Of a stretch of 64,000 nucleotides of DNA, positions 1-7,928 are shown piece by piece; the stretch's first letter is position 1; the number at the start of each line of letters is the position of its first letter. This stretch comes from G942493375 sp942493375. Lineage in GTDB: Bacteria; Armatimonadota; UBA5829. The translations under genes were made by a program, and so were the position numbers. The stretch lies in the NCBI GenBank assembly GCA_942493375.1, contig OW818698.1:3410001-3474000 (forward strand), given 5' to 3'. The notes beneath the pieces were generated by a model. It ran no database searches. It had not been told where the DNA came from and saw only the letters and a list, made by a program, of their open reading frames with translations.

Positions 1-796
1 TTGCTCTTTTGCTTCTTTCGTCATAGTAAACCTGAGGGATAGTTGGACGTTTGATTATATTTTCTGTATCAGCGGAATCCGGATCGCTCAGAAATGGCTG
101 GGAGAGGATTCTGACACACTCGTCTACGGATTTGCCGGTATGCAAGGTATTCCTGAGTTGCTCAGCAATGAGAGATGATATCTGTTGTTGCAAGGTCGGT
201 TTATTTTGATCCATGAAATGTGAAATCTGTGTGTCTTTATAGAACATAATCTCTTTTGCTTCAAGCAGCTTACTGGTGAAAGACAGGATATTCTGCAAAG
301 CGACCACTTTTTGGGCAAATAATTGTGCTACTATCATTGGTATAAACATTATCATCCCCATTATGGAAAATGAACCTGGAAATTCTACTAGATGTCGATA
401 TTGAGGATTGTCTCGCATTGCCATAAACAAGAATCCTAAAAGAATGGGTAAAAAACCCGCCATCAGTATCTTCTTTATTGACCTTACTTCCTTGTATTCA
501 ATATCAGTTCCGCCTGATGGGTTGTCCTTTAGTGATAGACGAAAAGATGCCTGTACATTGGACTTTTCCATCTGAAACTCGTCCTGCTCTGATTCAAGCC
601 AGCTTCGTTCCTGTACCTCATAGCCGTTTACGCAACTATTGACTAAAATTACCCATTTTCTATAGCCTAGCTTACCCATCTGTTTATTTTTTGGTTTGAT
701 AGTGCCTGCTGTGTTCGGTGCATATGGATCGGAAAGATAGGGCTGTGATAAGCGCTGCATGCATTCAGTTGAAGATAGCTTTGTATGTAAAAACAT
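1..796 (-). CDS. Partial membrane protein with a duplicated SQPxLSDP module (3' end outside window)
   Basis: An open frame starts with ATG at 796 behind AGGAGA (801-806) and runs without a stop to the window edge, giving about 265 visible residues. I do not recognise a family. Two hydrophobic segments are visible, near residues 111-127 and 144-162, suggesting a small helical-hairpin membrane protein with a long soluble part on each side. A segment near residues 9-25 (TECMQRLSQPYLSDP) recurs near residues 224-239 (DECVRILSQPFLSDP), so a short module is duplicated on both sides of the membrane hairpin. It is divergent from the aminotransferase gene starting at 984. The stop lies outside the window, so length and function stay open. 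Confidence 0.75.
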   Translation of the reverse strand, partial: MFLHTKLSSTECMQRLSQPYLSDPYAPNTAGTIKPKNKQMGKLGYRKWVILVNSCVNGYEVQERSWLESEQDEFQMEKSNVQASFRLSLKDNPSGGTDIEYKEVRSIKKILMAGFLPILLGFLFMAMRDNPQYRHLVEFPGSFSIMGMIMFIPMIVAQLFAQKVVALQNILSFTSKLLEAKEIMFYKDTQISHFMDQNKPTLQQQISSLIAEQLRNTLHTGKSVDECVRILSQPFLSDPDSADTENIIKRPTIPQVYYDERSKRA

Positions 797-983
797 CTGT
801 TCTCCTCATATAATTAAAAGATCTCTTGTATAGATCGTCATCAGTATGTAACATGTTTACAACTTCGTCAGACCAGGTTTCGAGGAAGCCTTATGTAGCA
901 GAATTGTGCAATGAAAGCTGCCTTACAATTAAGTCACATCAGTATAGCATTACAAACGCTATTACATACAAGGAGTTTAAGCA

Positions 984-2249
984 ATGAGCAACACTGACTT
1001 ACCAGTCATTCTCGGTGGGGAACCGATCAGGAATAAACCGTATGGGACCTACCCTCGAGCTTTTGGGGATGAAATCGCTGAGCTGCAATCAGTCCTGGGA
1101 AGTGGTGACTGGAACCAGAATTATGCCGGAGGAGAGACCCAGAAACACTTCGAAAAAGACCTTGCAGAGTATCTGGGAGTTCGCAACACTGTGGCTGTCA
1201 GTTCCGGTGGTGTTGCTTTGCAGATTGCAATGCGCGGGCTTGGGATTGAACCTGGGGATGAGGTGTTGGTCCAGGTAGATACGTGCATAGCCGATGCCTT
1301 TGCAATATTTAATGCCGGAGCTGTTCCTGTGTTTGCAGACAGTGATCCTGAGACATTCATGCTGGACTTCGAATCTGTCGAGAAGACCATAGGTCACCGA
1401 ACTAAAGCAATTATTCCTGTCCATATATGGGGCAGACCTGAAAACACTGACATGGTCCAGAAGATTGCCAAAGCCCACAATCTGCTTGTAATTGATGATG
1501 CATGTCTTGCCTGCGGGGCTGAATGGAGAGGTAAGAAGGCTGGAACTAGCGGAGATGTTGGGATATACTCATTCGGATGCCTAAAGCCTTTCCAGGCTGG
1601 CGAAGGGGGAGCTATTGCAACTGATGACGATAAACTGGCAAAGGACCTTAGAGTTCTAAGAAGCTGGGGAGAGATGCAGTTTGAGTATGGTATCCGGGAT
1701 TACAAAGAGCTTGCCTGGAACGGAAGGATTTCTCAGCTTCTGGCGGCGGTCTTAATCGCTCAGCTGCGGGGATATCCATCATATCTGGCTGGACTTCAGG
1801 AAAATGCCATAAAACTGGAAAACCTGATCTCGGATATTCCTGGAATTAAGATAATGGACAGAGATGAACGCATCAACGCCAGCGCCCATACGCAGTTCAT
1901 TTTCAAAATTGATGAGGAGGAACTGGGAATGTCCCGAAATCTCTTTGAAAAAGCACTGGGAGCAGACGGAGTTCCGATGGTATGGCACGGAGCATTTGAA
2001 CCTATCGTGGGTACGGATTTCTTCAGGAACGGACGCTGGAGGACCTGGGCTGTGGGGCATCCTGACCATGACAGGCTGGCTGAAAACTACTCCAGATCTT
2101 ATCCTGGCGCTGAAAAGTCTTTTAACCATGTTGGGATGAGTATAGGTCGCAATGTTCTGTGCAGTGGGGACGATGCTGTCCAGGACACTGCTGATATTAT
2201 CCGAAGGATCTGCGAGAACGCTTCGGGAATTATGAACGATGAATTATGA
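984..2249 (+). CDS. DegT/DnrJ/EryC1/StrS-family PLP-dependent aminotransferase
   Basis: The 421-residue protein has the full fold-type I layout of the DegT/DnrJ/EryC1/StrS sugar aminotransferase family. The cofactor-binding stretch VIDDACLACGAEW is near residues 169-181, and the Schiff-base lysine is probably Lys201 in YSFGCLKPFQAGEGGAI. Family members transfer an amino group to a nucleotide-linked keto-sugar or related cyclic substrate; the exact substrate cannot be read here, as no nucleotide-sugar genes are adjacent. The start is supported by AAGGAG eight to nine bases before the ATG. The last residues (MNDEL) are encoded by a short repeat that recurs after the stop codon, so the C-terminus may have been altered by repeat insertion. 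Confidence 0.9.
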   Translation: MSNTDLPVILGGEPIRNKPYGTYPRAFGDEIAELQSVLGSGDWNQNYAGGETQKHFEKDLAEYLGVRNTVAVSSGGVALQIAMRGLGIEPGDEVLVQVDTCIADAFAIFNAGAVPVFADSDPETFMLDFESVEKTIGHRTKAIIPVHIWGRPENTDMVQKIAKAHNLLVIDDACLACGAEWRGKKAGTSGDVGIYSFGCLKPFQAGEGGAIATDDDKLAKDLRVLRSWGEMQFEYGIRDYKELAWNGRISQLLAAVLIAQLRGYPSYLAGLQENAIKLENLISDIPGIKIMDRDERINASAHTQFIFKIDEEELGMSRNLFEKALGADGVPMVWHGAFEPIVGTDFFRNGRWRTWAVGHPDHDRLAENYSRSYPGAEKSFNHVGMSIGRNVLCSGDDAVQDTADIIRRICENASGIMNDEL

Positions 2250-2326
2250 ATGATGAAATAGGGAGACTTCAGGCTTTAGGAAGGGAGAAGGGAAATTTTA
2301 AATGTCGAGTTATGAATGATGAATGG
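2228..2326 (+). repeat. ATGAAYGATGAAT short direct repeats around the aminotransferase stop codon
   Basis: The phrase TTATGAACGATGAA is followed directly by TTATGAATGATGAA (2228-2257) and again by GTTATGAATGATGAAT (about 2309-2325). The first copies cover the last codons and the stop of the aminotransferase gene. It is a low-complexity direct repeat with no visible function. Confidence 0.6.
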
Positions 2327-2354
2327 GAAAGTCTACCCCTATGGATTTTTCAGG

Positions 2355-2393
2355 AACGATGCCCTTTACCAGGACTAAGGGGCATCGTTTTTT
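2355..2393 (+). terminator. Rho-independent terminator after the aminotransferase gene
   Basis: ACGATGCCC pairs with GGGCATCGT across a loop of about 15 bases and is followed by a T-run. It lies about 105 bases after the stop at 2249 and before the sigma-factor gene, so it separates the two transcription units. Confidence 0.75.
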
Positions 2394-2539
2394 ATATACC
2401 CCACTCATCTTCCTCTTTCGCTGCCATATACCCTTTGTAGATCGCTTCATTAATTTTCGGAAAAATGTTACTATCCATTTTGAACCTTTTTTATGACTTC
2501 TCCGACTTGTCTTTTATAGAGGAAAGGAGCTGCGGGCTA

Positions 2540-3103
2540 TTGCACTCGGATAGGGACAGGATATATTCTGAGCTTCTGGTTGTTCGTTACCGGCGGGGTG
2601 ACAGAGATGCATTGGAAGAGCTGATTCATTATTGGGAGAAGAAGCTCTTCTACTACATCAGCCGGTTGGTGGATAACGAAGAAGATGCCTGGGATGCTTT
2701 GCAGGATACATGGGTGGGGTTAGTCCGAAGCATATCCATGCTCGAGAAACCCCGGTATTTTGTCGTGTGGGTTTACAGAATTGCCCGGAACAGTGCAATG
2801 AACAAGCTCAGATCGCGCTATATAGACCGGGAGTTCTTTGAGGAAAATGAGATGATAGTCAAAGCTGAAGAGGACGCTCAGGAGTTCAGCTTTGAGGATG
2901 CCAGTCAGGTGCACCTGGCGCTGGAAAAACTCTCATTGCAACATCGAGAAGTATTGACTCTTTGTTTTCTTGAGGACCTGTCCACAGATGAAATAGCGCA
3001 GATTCTTACTGTTGCTCCCGGCACGGTGAAATCGAGGCTTCATTATGCAAAACGCGCTTTGAAAGCGATCATTGAGGAGGAAGATAATGAACCGGCAAAA
3101 TGA
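2540..3103 (+). CDS. ECF-type RNA polymerase sigma factor (sigma-70 family)
   Basis: Region 2 is visible as GDRDALEELIHYWEKKLFYYISRLVDNEEDAWDALQDTW, and region 4 as LSLQHREVLTLCFLEDLSTDEIAQILTVAPGTVKSRLHYAKRAL with its helix-turn-helix. The length, about 187 residues, fits the extracytoplasmic-function class. I chose the TTG at 2540 because AAAGGAG (2523-2529) lies ten bases before it and the family normally starts near here. An in-frame ATG at 2465 would add 25 unrelated residues and has a poor ribosome site. The stop codon overlaps the start of the next gene, a membrane protein, in the usual sigma/anti-sigma arrangement. Confidence 0.9.
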   Translation: MHSDRDRIYSELLVVRYRRGDRDALEELIHYWEKKLFYYISRLVDNEEDAWDALQDTWVGLVRSISMLEKPRYFVVWVYRIARNSAMNKLRSRYIDREFFEENEMIVKAEEDAQEFSFEDASQVHLALEKLSLQHREVLTLCFLEDLSTDEIAQILTVAPGTVKSRLHYAKRALKAIIEEEDNEPAK

Positions 3104-3656
3104 CTTCCGCGACAAGTTGATCGCTTCACAACAATTTACCCCCGAATACAGGGAGAAATATAACGAGAGGTTACAGGAAATGATCAATAGAAAGCTAACC
3201 CTTGTGCAAAGAATTACGATGGGTATTTCTGTAGCAATTGGCATATTGGCCATTGTATTTGTAGCTATAAGTTTCAGTAGTGGTTCTGAAACCAGCTTTC
3301 CTCTCAAAGTTGCAATAGGATTCATGTGCATAGTAGCATTGGCGATAACAGGAATTCGCGCATATATCCTGGTTACTGGACGGGTCAATATGCGTATCCA
3401 ACCTAAACTAATTGCTTACATCGGGTATATTGGAATAATCCTGTTTATCGCAGTCCTGCTAATGATCTCAACTAACGATTCAGGGACTGATAGAATATAC
3501 ATTATTCTAGTCAGTTTATTCCCTTTGATTCTTATTACAGGTAAACTCATAGGTGTACAGATAGACCAATCCGAATTGAATGTGCAAGAAAAACTGCTGG
3601 AGATCGAATTAAAGCTGGCAGAACTTAATGAGAAGTTGCAGAGCGAAAAGAGTTAG
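3087..3656 (+). CDS. Four-helix membrane protein coupled to the sigma factor (possible anti-sigma)
   Basis: The 189-residue product starts at ATG 3087 behind GAGGAGGAA, and the first 17 bases lie inside the sigma-factor gene, so translation is probably coupled. The N-terminal 40 residues are charged and cytosolic-like. Four hydrophobic segments follow (about residues 44-64, 74-95, 107-127 and 136-156), then a charged, coiled-coil-like C-terminal tail of about 30 residues (QEKLLEIELKLAELNEKLQSEKS region). I see no zinc-binding HxxxCxxC motif of the classic ZAS anti-sigma domain. The anti-sigma role is inferred only from gene position; no known family was recognised. Confidence 0.75.
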   Translation: MNRQNDFRDKLIASQQFTPEYREKYNERLQEMINRKLTLVQRITMGISVAIGILAIVFVAISFSSGSETSFPLKVAIGFMCIVALAITGIRAYILVTGRVNMRIQPKLIAYIGYIGIILFIAVLLMISTNDSGTDRIYIILVSLFPLILITGKLIGVQIDQSELNVQEKLLEIELKLAELNEKLQSEKS

Positions 3657-3683
3657 TGTTTACTGTGTACCGAATCCCTGTTA

Positions 3684-3722
3684 GGTCCGTTCATGCTTCA
3701 ACCCGCTCAGCACGAACGGACC
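3684..3722. repeat. Dispersed palindrome of the GTTC...CTGAG...GAAC type
   Basis: GGTCCGTTC (3684-3692) pairs perfectly with GAACGGACC (3714-3722); inside, TGC pairs with GCA after one mismatch. On the minus strand the loop reads GTGCTGAGCGGGTTGAAGC. A related palindrome lies at 31633-31671. It has no T-run and sits 28 bases after the membrane-protein stop, so it looks like an extragenic palindromic repeat rather than a standard terminator. Confidence 0.6.
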
Positions 3723-3823
3723 AGGCGATAGACTGCACTGTTATTATCCACTTTCCAGTAACACCCTTATCCTGAAACCTGATAGTATATTAACAATACA
3801 CATACTGGACAAAGGTTTACCCC

Positions 3824-5023
3824 ATGAATAAAATTACTCTTCTCATCCATCTAGTCCTTGTGGCTGGCATTCTTGCAACGGCAGCAAATGCAAAGCCTGC
3901 CAAACAGGAGAAACTTGTGAAGAAGTATGATTTCACGAAAACTGCTGCTTTTATTGAATCACAGATTACTAAAGGGATCATCCCCGGAGCTTCATTGATT
4001 GTTGAGCATCACGGTAAAACGATCCTCCGGCAGAACTGGGGGACATATTGCAGTTCTACTCGCAGAGATACACCTGTTGAAGATGGTGTCAGCAATATGC
4101 TGTATTCTGTTTCAAAGGGTATATCCGCTACGGTAATTGTTATGGCTCACGAGAAGGGGCTTATAGAATATGATGCTCCTTTGTCTAAATACATTCCTGA
4201 ATATAAGGGGAAATGGAAAGATACCTGCACAATAAGGCATCTTCTCACTCACTCGGCGGGTGTTCCAAACTGCCCTCTGAAGTCGGTCTATACTCCTGAA
4301 CAATGGAAAGAAGCTGTGGCGACACTGTGCAATTATGAGGTGGAATGGGAACCCGGTTCACGGACAGCATACCACGGGTTAACCGGTGTGTTTCTGGCCG
4401 CTGAAGCAGTTCGGCGTGCTTCCGGACTACCTACCTGGGAAGCTGTATGCAGGAAGTTTCTGTTTGACCCGATCGGTGCAAAGAGTCTGACATTCATGAT
4501 CCCGGCGGATGCACCGATCGCTCTTACACCTCAACCCGGTACGCTGCCTTGTGCTGTGAATCCGGATAATTATGGCTTACTGGGACATCCGGCTGGTGGA
4601 TGTTTCGGTAAGGTAGAGGATGTTCTCAAAGTCCTGCGTTTAAACATCAATGAAGGGGTATATAACGGCAAACGGCTTATCAGCAAAAAAGAAATGCAGG
4701 AGATGCACCGGGTCCAGTATGAAAAACAGATCGCTGAAGCAGAATCCAAAGGGGTTGCAACTACACACGAGCCCTGGGGATTGGGCTGGCTTATTAGGCG
4801 AAATCTCAAAGACCACTGGTTCGGATTCGGTGAAAAGACCAGTCCCAGAACATTTGGCCATGCTGGAATTGACACTGTCCTGACTGTTGCGGAACCGGAG
4901 CGTGATTTTGCGCTGGTATTCCTGACAACCAACTCCCCAAAATCCCCCGAAGGTAACACTGTCCTTATCAGGAACACGGTCACGGACCTGGTGACTGAGG
5001 CTATAGATAAGGCTGCTATATAG
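3824..5023 (+). CDS. Secreted serine hydrolase of the beta-lactamase fold (class C / PBP4* / EstB-like)
   Basis: The 399-residue protein starts with a signal peptide (hydrophobic about 5-20, cleavage after ANA). The serine hydrolase motif SxxK is S95-V-S-K98 in MLYSVSKGISATV. The second motif, normally YxN, reads Y183-H-G in TAYHGLTG, and the third is a HAG (in FGHAGIDT) in place of KTG. This pattern fits the broad PF00144 family of esterases, carboxypeptidases and peptidases rather than a resistance beta-lactamase. The ribosome site is weak (AAAGG 11 bases before ATG). It stands alone between the sigma operon and the arabinofuranosidase gene, so its substrate cannot be guessed. Confidence 0.85.
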   Translation: MNKITLLIHLVLVAGILATAANAKPAKQEKLVKKYDFTKTAAFIESQITKGIIPGASLIVEHHGKTILRQNWGTYCSSTRRDTPVEDGVSNMLYSVSKGISATVIVMAHEKGLIEYDAPLSKYIPEYKGKWKDTCTIRHLLTHSAGVPNCPLKSVYTPEQWKEAVATLCNYEVEWEPGSRTAYHGLTGVFLAAEAVRRASGLPTWEAVCRKFLFDPIGAKSLTFMIPADAPIALTPQPGTLPCAVNPDNYGLLGHPAGGCFGKVEDVLKVLRLNINEGVYNGKRLISKKEMQEMHRVQYEKQIAEAESKGVATTHEPWGLGWLIRRNLKDHWFGFGEKTSPRTFGHAGIDTVLTVAEPERDFALVFLTTNSPKSPEGNTVLIRNTVTDLVTEAIDKAAI

Positions 5024-5127
5024 GTAATTATGATGGGTTCGATTGAATGACTGTAGGGCTTGAATGCAACTCAGTCGAATCCGTCTGATTGCAAACTCCA
5101 CGAAATACATACACGATATTAAATTAT

Positions 5128-5203
5128 CCACAGATTTCGCAGATTAACGCAGATTTTCAGAAAAGAGAACCGCGAAACACGCAAAACACGCGAAATTTTT
5201 AGA
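5128..5203. repeat. CAGATT / CGCGAA dispersed phrases
   Basis: The tandem-like words CACAGATTTCGCAGATTAAC and GCAGATTTTCAG are followed by ACCGCGAAACACGC and CACGCGAAATTTT. Similar words occur at 10351-10379, 49016-49050 (CAGATT type), and at 25321-25366 and 26151-26193 (CGCGAA type), always between genes. Confidence 0.55.
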
Positions 5204-5282
5204 AACATACCCTGGAAGCTTGCATGGAAAATTGATCTGTAGATATTACTAGATACGTTCAGCATGCCTACATGATTATTCG

Positions 5283-5311
5283 CCAATACTATATACTGTG
5301 TAAAGTATTGG
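5283..5311. promoter_or_regulatory. Inverted repeat CCAATACT / AGTATTGG upstream of the GH51-like gene
   Basis: Eight-base perfect arms are separated by 13 bases and followed by GTATGTTTTT. It lies about 50 bases before the start codon of the arabinofuranosidase gene. It could be an operator or a small intrinsic terminator; the sequence alone does not decide. Confidence 0.4.
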
Positions 5312-5362
5312 TATGTTTTTGCTGGTATCGGGGTATTTGTAGGATTGTGTGGAGGTAGTAGC

Positions 5363-7504
5363 ATGACAATGATGCGACGTTTTGTATATATTGTTTTAGT
5401 TCTGCTGATCTTTGGGATGTCTCCTGCGATTGTGCTGGCACAGCAGCCTGCGGTGTCAGGAAACCTTATTACTGGTCCGGGATTTGAGACAGCGGAGAAT
5501 GGGTTACCTGTTGGGTGGGTCCTTGACCAGGCTAATATGGAAAAGGGGAAGGTGGAGCTGGATTCATCAAGCTATTTCTCCGGCGCACGCAGTGTAAAGC
5601 TTTCACCTAATGACAAGAATACGAACAAAGATAACCTGTTTGGGCTAGCTCAGATTATTTCTGCGGAAAGGCTTGTTGGCAAGCGGCTTCGGTTGAGTGT
5701 GAAGATGCGAACATCAGATGGGGCTGCAGCTGTTGCAGGCACTGTGGCGATTGGTGCTGATAACAAGATGATCGGTAGTCCAGCAATGGTTATTCAAACT
5801 GTACCGACTCCGGATTTTCAACCTCAGGAAGCTTTATTCCAGGTCCCTGCAAATGCAAAAGCCATTATTGTGGTAGCTTCTGTTTCAGGAACTTCGGGGA
5901 GTGCGTGGTTTGATGAATATACCTTTGCCCCGGTAGAAATCTTTGAACCTGACACTAAGAGCAAAATAATGAACGCTACTATTTCGGTGAATGCAGCCTC
6001 CGTGATCCGACAGATCCCCAAGACGCTGGTAGGAACAAATATTGAGTGGATATGGGATGGAAACGGATTGTGGGACAGGACTTCAAATTCGCCCAAGCCT
6101 CAGATATTGAAATCGGCCAAGAATCTTGGATTAGGTTCTATTCGATATCCAGGTGGATTGTTTTCTGACTACTATCACTGGAGAGATGGTGTTGGACTGA
6201 TTGCAAATAGACCGACGGTATTGCATTCTCCGGCAGACAAGAGCACGTCTCAACCCTCATTTGGCACTGATGAGTTTCTTTCATTTTGCAAAATGGTCGG
6301 TGCTGAACCTCTGATTACGGTCAATATAGTGACCGGGACTCCACTGGAAGCTGCCGAATGGGTTACCTACTGTAACTCCGAGAAGCCGGGTAGAGTAAAG
6401 ACCTGGGAGATTGGAAATGAGTCGTATATAAAAGGGGACGATGAATTAGCCAAGCACTCTTATATGTCGGTAGATGAATATGCCAAGAAATATATGGAAT
6501 GGTCGGAAGCTATGCGAAAAGCTGATCCATCGATAAAGATAGGAGCCATCAGCGGTATAAACTTCGGCAAATATACTCTGCTTAATGAAAGTGACTGGAA
6601 TGCTAAACTGTTAGCTAAAGTGGGTTCGGCAATAGATTTCATAGCGGTCCACAACGGATATGCTCCGGTAAATGCAGGGACCAGCGGGGCTTCATTCTAT
6701 GAAGTCTATTCTACAATGCTGGCATTTCCTCTACTTGTCGACAAGAACCTGAAAGAGTTAGACAGGCAGATAAAGACCTATGCTCCGGACAGCTCCAAGC
6801 GAATTAAGATCGCAGTTACAGAATGGGCACCTCTGTTTGATGTATTACCCCTGCAACCTTACATAGGGCACTGCAAGACCCTGGGTTCAGGATTGTATGT
6901 TGCTGATATGATGAGGGTGCTTGTAAGCTGTCCCAGACTGGAAATAGCAGATTCGTTCAAAATGACTGAAAACAGCTTCATGGGATGGATAATGGAAACA
7001 GGGGTTCCCAAACCATCGTATTATGCGCTGCAAATGTATTCCAGACACTTTGGAAACACTCTGGTCAGCTCTGCATCTACCAGCCCAACATTCAATACCT
7101 CAGCAGTCGGAATGGCGGACGGAGTGAATGGCGCACCATATCTGGAGGTTGTATCGAGCCTGAGTGCGGATAAGTCTAAGCTGTTTGTCATAGTAATCAA
7201 TAAACACTTCACTGCATCAATGAAGACTAAAATCAGCGTGAAAGGATTTATTCCTAAACCTGCAGGAACGGCATGGGTATTGACTGGCCCATCTTTAGAT
7301 GCAAACAACGGCAATGACCTCATTCAATGGCCAGGAATGGTCTGGGCCGAACAAGCGCAGGCACCAGTAAATCCGGCTTTCAAAACTGGGAAACCGGGAA
7401 CAGTGGTGACAAAGCAAACTCCTCTTAAGGGTGCTGGAAAGTCATTCACGTATACTTTCCCTCCAATGTCGGTGACTTCGTTAGAAATGGTCAGGGGGAA
7501 GTGA
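5363..7504 (+). CDS. Secreted GH51-like alpha-L-arabinofuranosidase
   Basis: The 713-residue protein has a signal peptide ending near VLAQQ, then a carbohydrate-binding-like jelly-roll (about residues 20-195, starting GNLITGPGFETAENGLPVGW), then a clan GH-A barrel. The segments GLGSIRYPGG and YYHWRDGVG are typical of GH51 arabinofuranosidases. Glu353 in WEIGNES is the likely acid/base and Glu487 in VTEWAPL the likely nucleophile. A beta-rich C-terminal domain follows. The enzyme would remove arabinose side chains from arabinan or arabinoxylan outside the cytoplasm. The start at ATG 5363 follows GGAGG by seven bases; an upstream TTG at 5345 lacks a site. The exact GH family should be checked, since GH39/GH79-like relatives share these motifs. 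Confidence 0.82.
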   Translation: MTMMRRFVYIVLVLLIFGMSPAIVLAQQPAVSGNLITGPGFETAENGLPVGWVLDQANMEKGKVELDSSSYFSGARSVKLSPNDKNTNKDNLFGLAQIISAERLVGKRLRLSVKMRTSDGAAAVAGTVAIGADNKMIGSPAMVIQTVPTPDFQPQEALFQVPANAKAIIVVASVSGTSGSAWFDEYTFAPVEIFEPDTKSKIMNATISVNAASVIRQIPKTLVGTNIEWIWDGNGLWDRTSNSPKPQILKSAKNLGLGSIRYPGGLFSDYYHWRDGVGLIANRPTVLHSPADKSTSQPSFGTDEFLSFCKMVGAEPLITVNIVTGTPLEAAEWVTYCNSEKPGRVKTWEIGNESYIKGDDELAKHSYMSVDEYAKKYMEWSEAMRKADPSIKIGAISGINFGKYTLLNESDWNAKLLAKVGSAIDFIAVHNGYAPVNAGTSGASFYEVYSTMLAFPLLVDKNLKELDRQIKTYAPDSSKRIKIAVTEWAPLFDVLPLQPYIGHCKTLGSGLYVADMMRVLVSCPRLEIADSFKMTENSFMGWIMETGVPKPSYYALQMYSRHFGNTLVSSASTSPTFNTSAVGMADGVNGAPYLEVVSSLSADKSKLFVIVINKHFTASMKTKISVKGFIPKPAGTAWVLTGPSLDANNGNDLIQWPGMVWAEQAQAPVNPAFKTGKPGTVVTKQTPLKGAGKSFTYTFPPMSVTSLEMVRGK

Positions 7505-7524
7505 ACCGGTAACTTTTTGAATTT

Positions 7525-7558
7525 TCACGCAAAGCCGCAAAGGCGCTAAGAAGGGAGA
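7525..7558. repeat. CACGCAAAGCCGCAAAGGCGCTAAG dispersed phrase
   Basis: Directly after the GH51-like gene there is a phrase built of CACGCAAAG, CGCAAAGGCGCTAAG and AAGGGAG. A shorter version (CACGCAAAGGCGCTAAGCAG and then GGAGG) is at 61674-61700. Confidence 0.55.
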
Positions 7559-7638
7559 GTTATTTGTCACCTGTAAGCTCTGTAGATAAGCAGAAAATCG
7601 GTGTCCATGTTATTTTAACAATATAGGGAGGAACTAGA

Positions 7639-7899
7639 ATGCTGCTTGCACCTTGTGGGTTGGATTGTGATGGATGTAATCTTGAGCCGGAGAGCTGTGA
7701 TGGTTGTCATGCTGAGAGTGATCATTTGTGGTGTTCTGACTGTGGAATTAGGGTGTGCTGTAAGTTTGATCGGAAGCTGAGCAATTGTTCTGAGTGCGGT
7801 GATTTTCCCTGCGACAAAGTAATAGCGTTTGAATCCGCTCAGTATGCACACCATACACTGGCAGTTAAAAGGCTGCGGGAGTTGCATTCGCCTGGTTAA
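7639..7899 (+). CDS. DUF3795 cysteine-rich small protein
   Basis: The 86-residue protein has the DUF3795 cysteine pattern: CGLDCDGC near the N-terminus, then CDGC, LWCSDCGIRVCC, NCSECGDFPC. Twelve or more cysteines in regular pairs suggest metal binding, but the family has no established function that I know of. GGGAGGA precedes the ATG by eight bases, so the start is well supported. It stands alone between the GH51-like gene and the convergent histidine kinase. Confidence 0.85.
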   Translation: MLLAPCGLDCDGCNLEPESCDGCHAESDHLWCSDCGIRVCCKFDRKLSNCSECGDFPCDKVIAFESAQYAHHTLAVKRLRELHSPG

Positions 7900-7928
7900 C
7901 TGACACATTGAGTGATGCCAATTACGTT

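Larger units (their letters stand above)
5024..5362. other. Intergenic region with repeat phrases
   Basis: This 339-base gap has no gene I can support. It holds the phrase CCACAGATTTCGCAGATTAA...GCAGATTTTCAG (5128-5160), then a CGCGAAACACGC phrase (5168-5200), and an inverted repeat at 5283-5311. Confidence 0.6.

Noticed and set aside
847..861. TGTAA-N5-TTACA inverted repeat as a LacI/GntR operator before the aminotransferase gene
   Set aside because: Five-base arms are too short to call, and no second copy was found near the regulator or glycosidase genes.
2246..2440. 64-codon frame overlapping the aminotransferase stop
   Set aside because: It is made of the ATGAATGATGAA repeat plus the terminator hairpin, has no convincing ribosome site and no family resemblance.
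3824..5023. Beta-lactamase resistance gene
   Set aside because: Only the SxxK motif is typical; the YHG and HAG motifs and the general sequence fit the broad serine hydrolase family instead.
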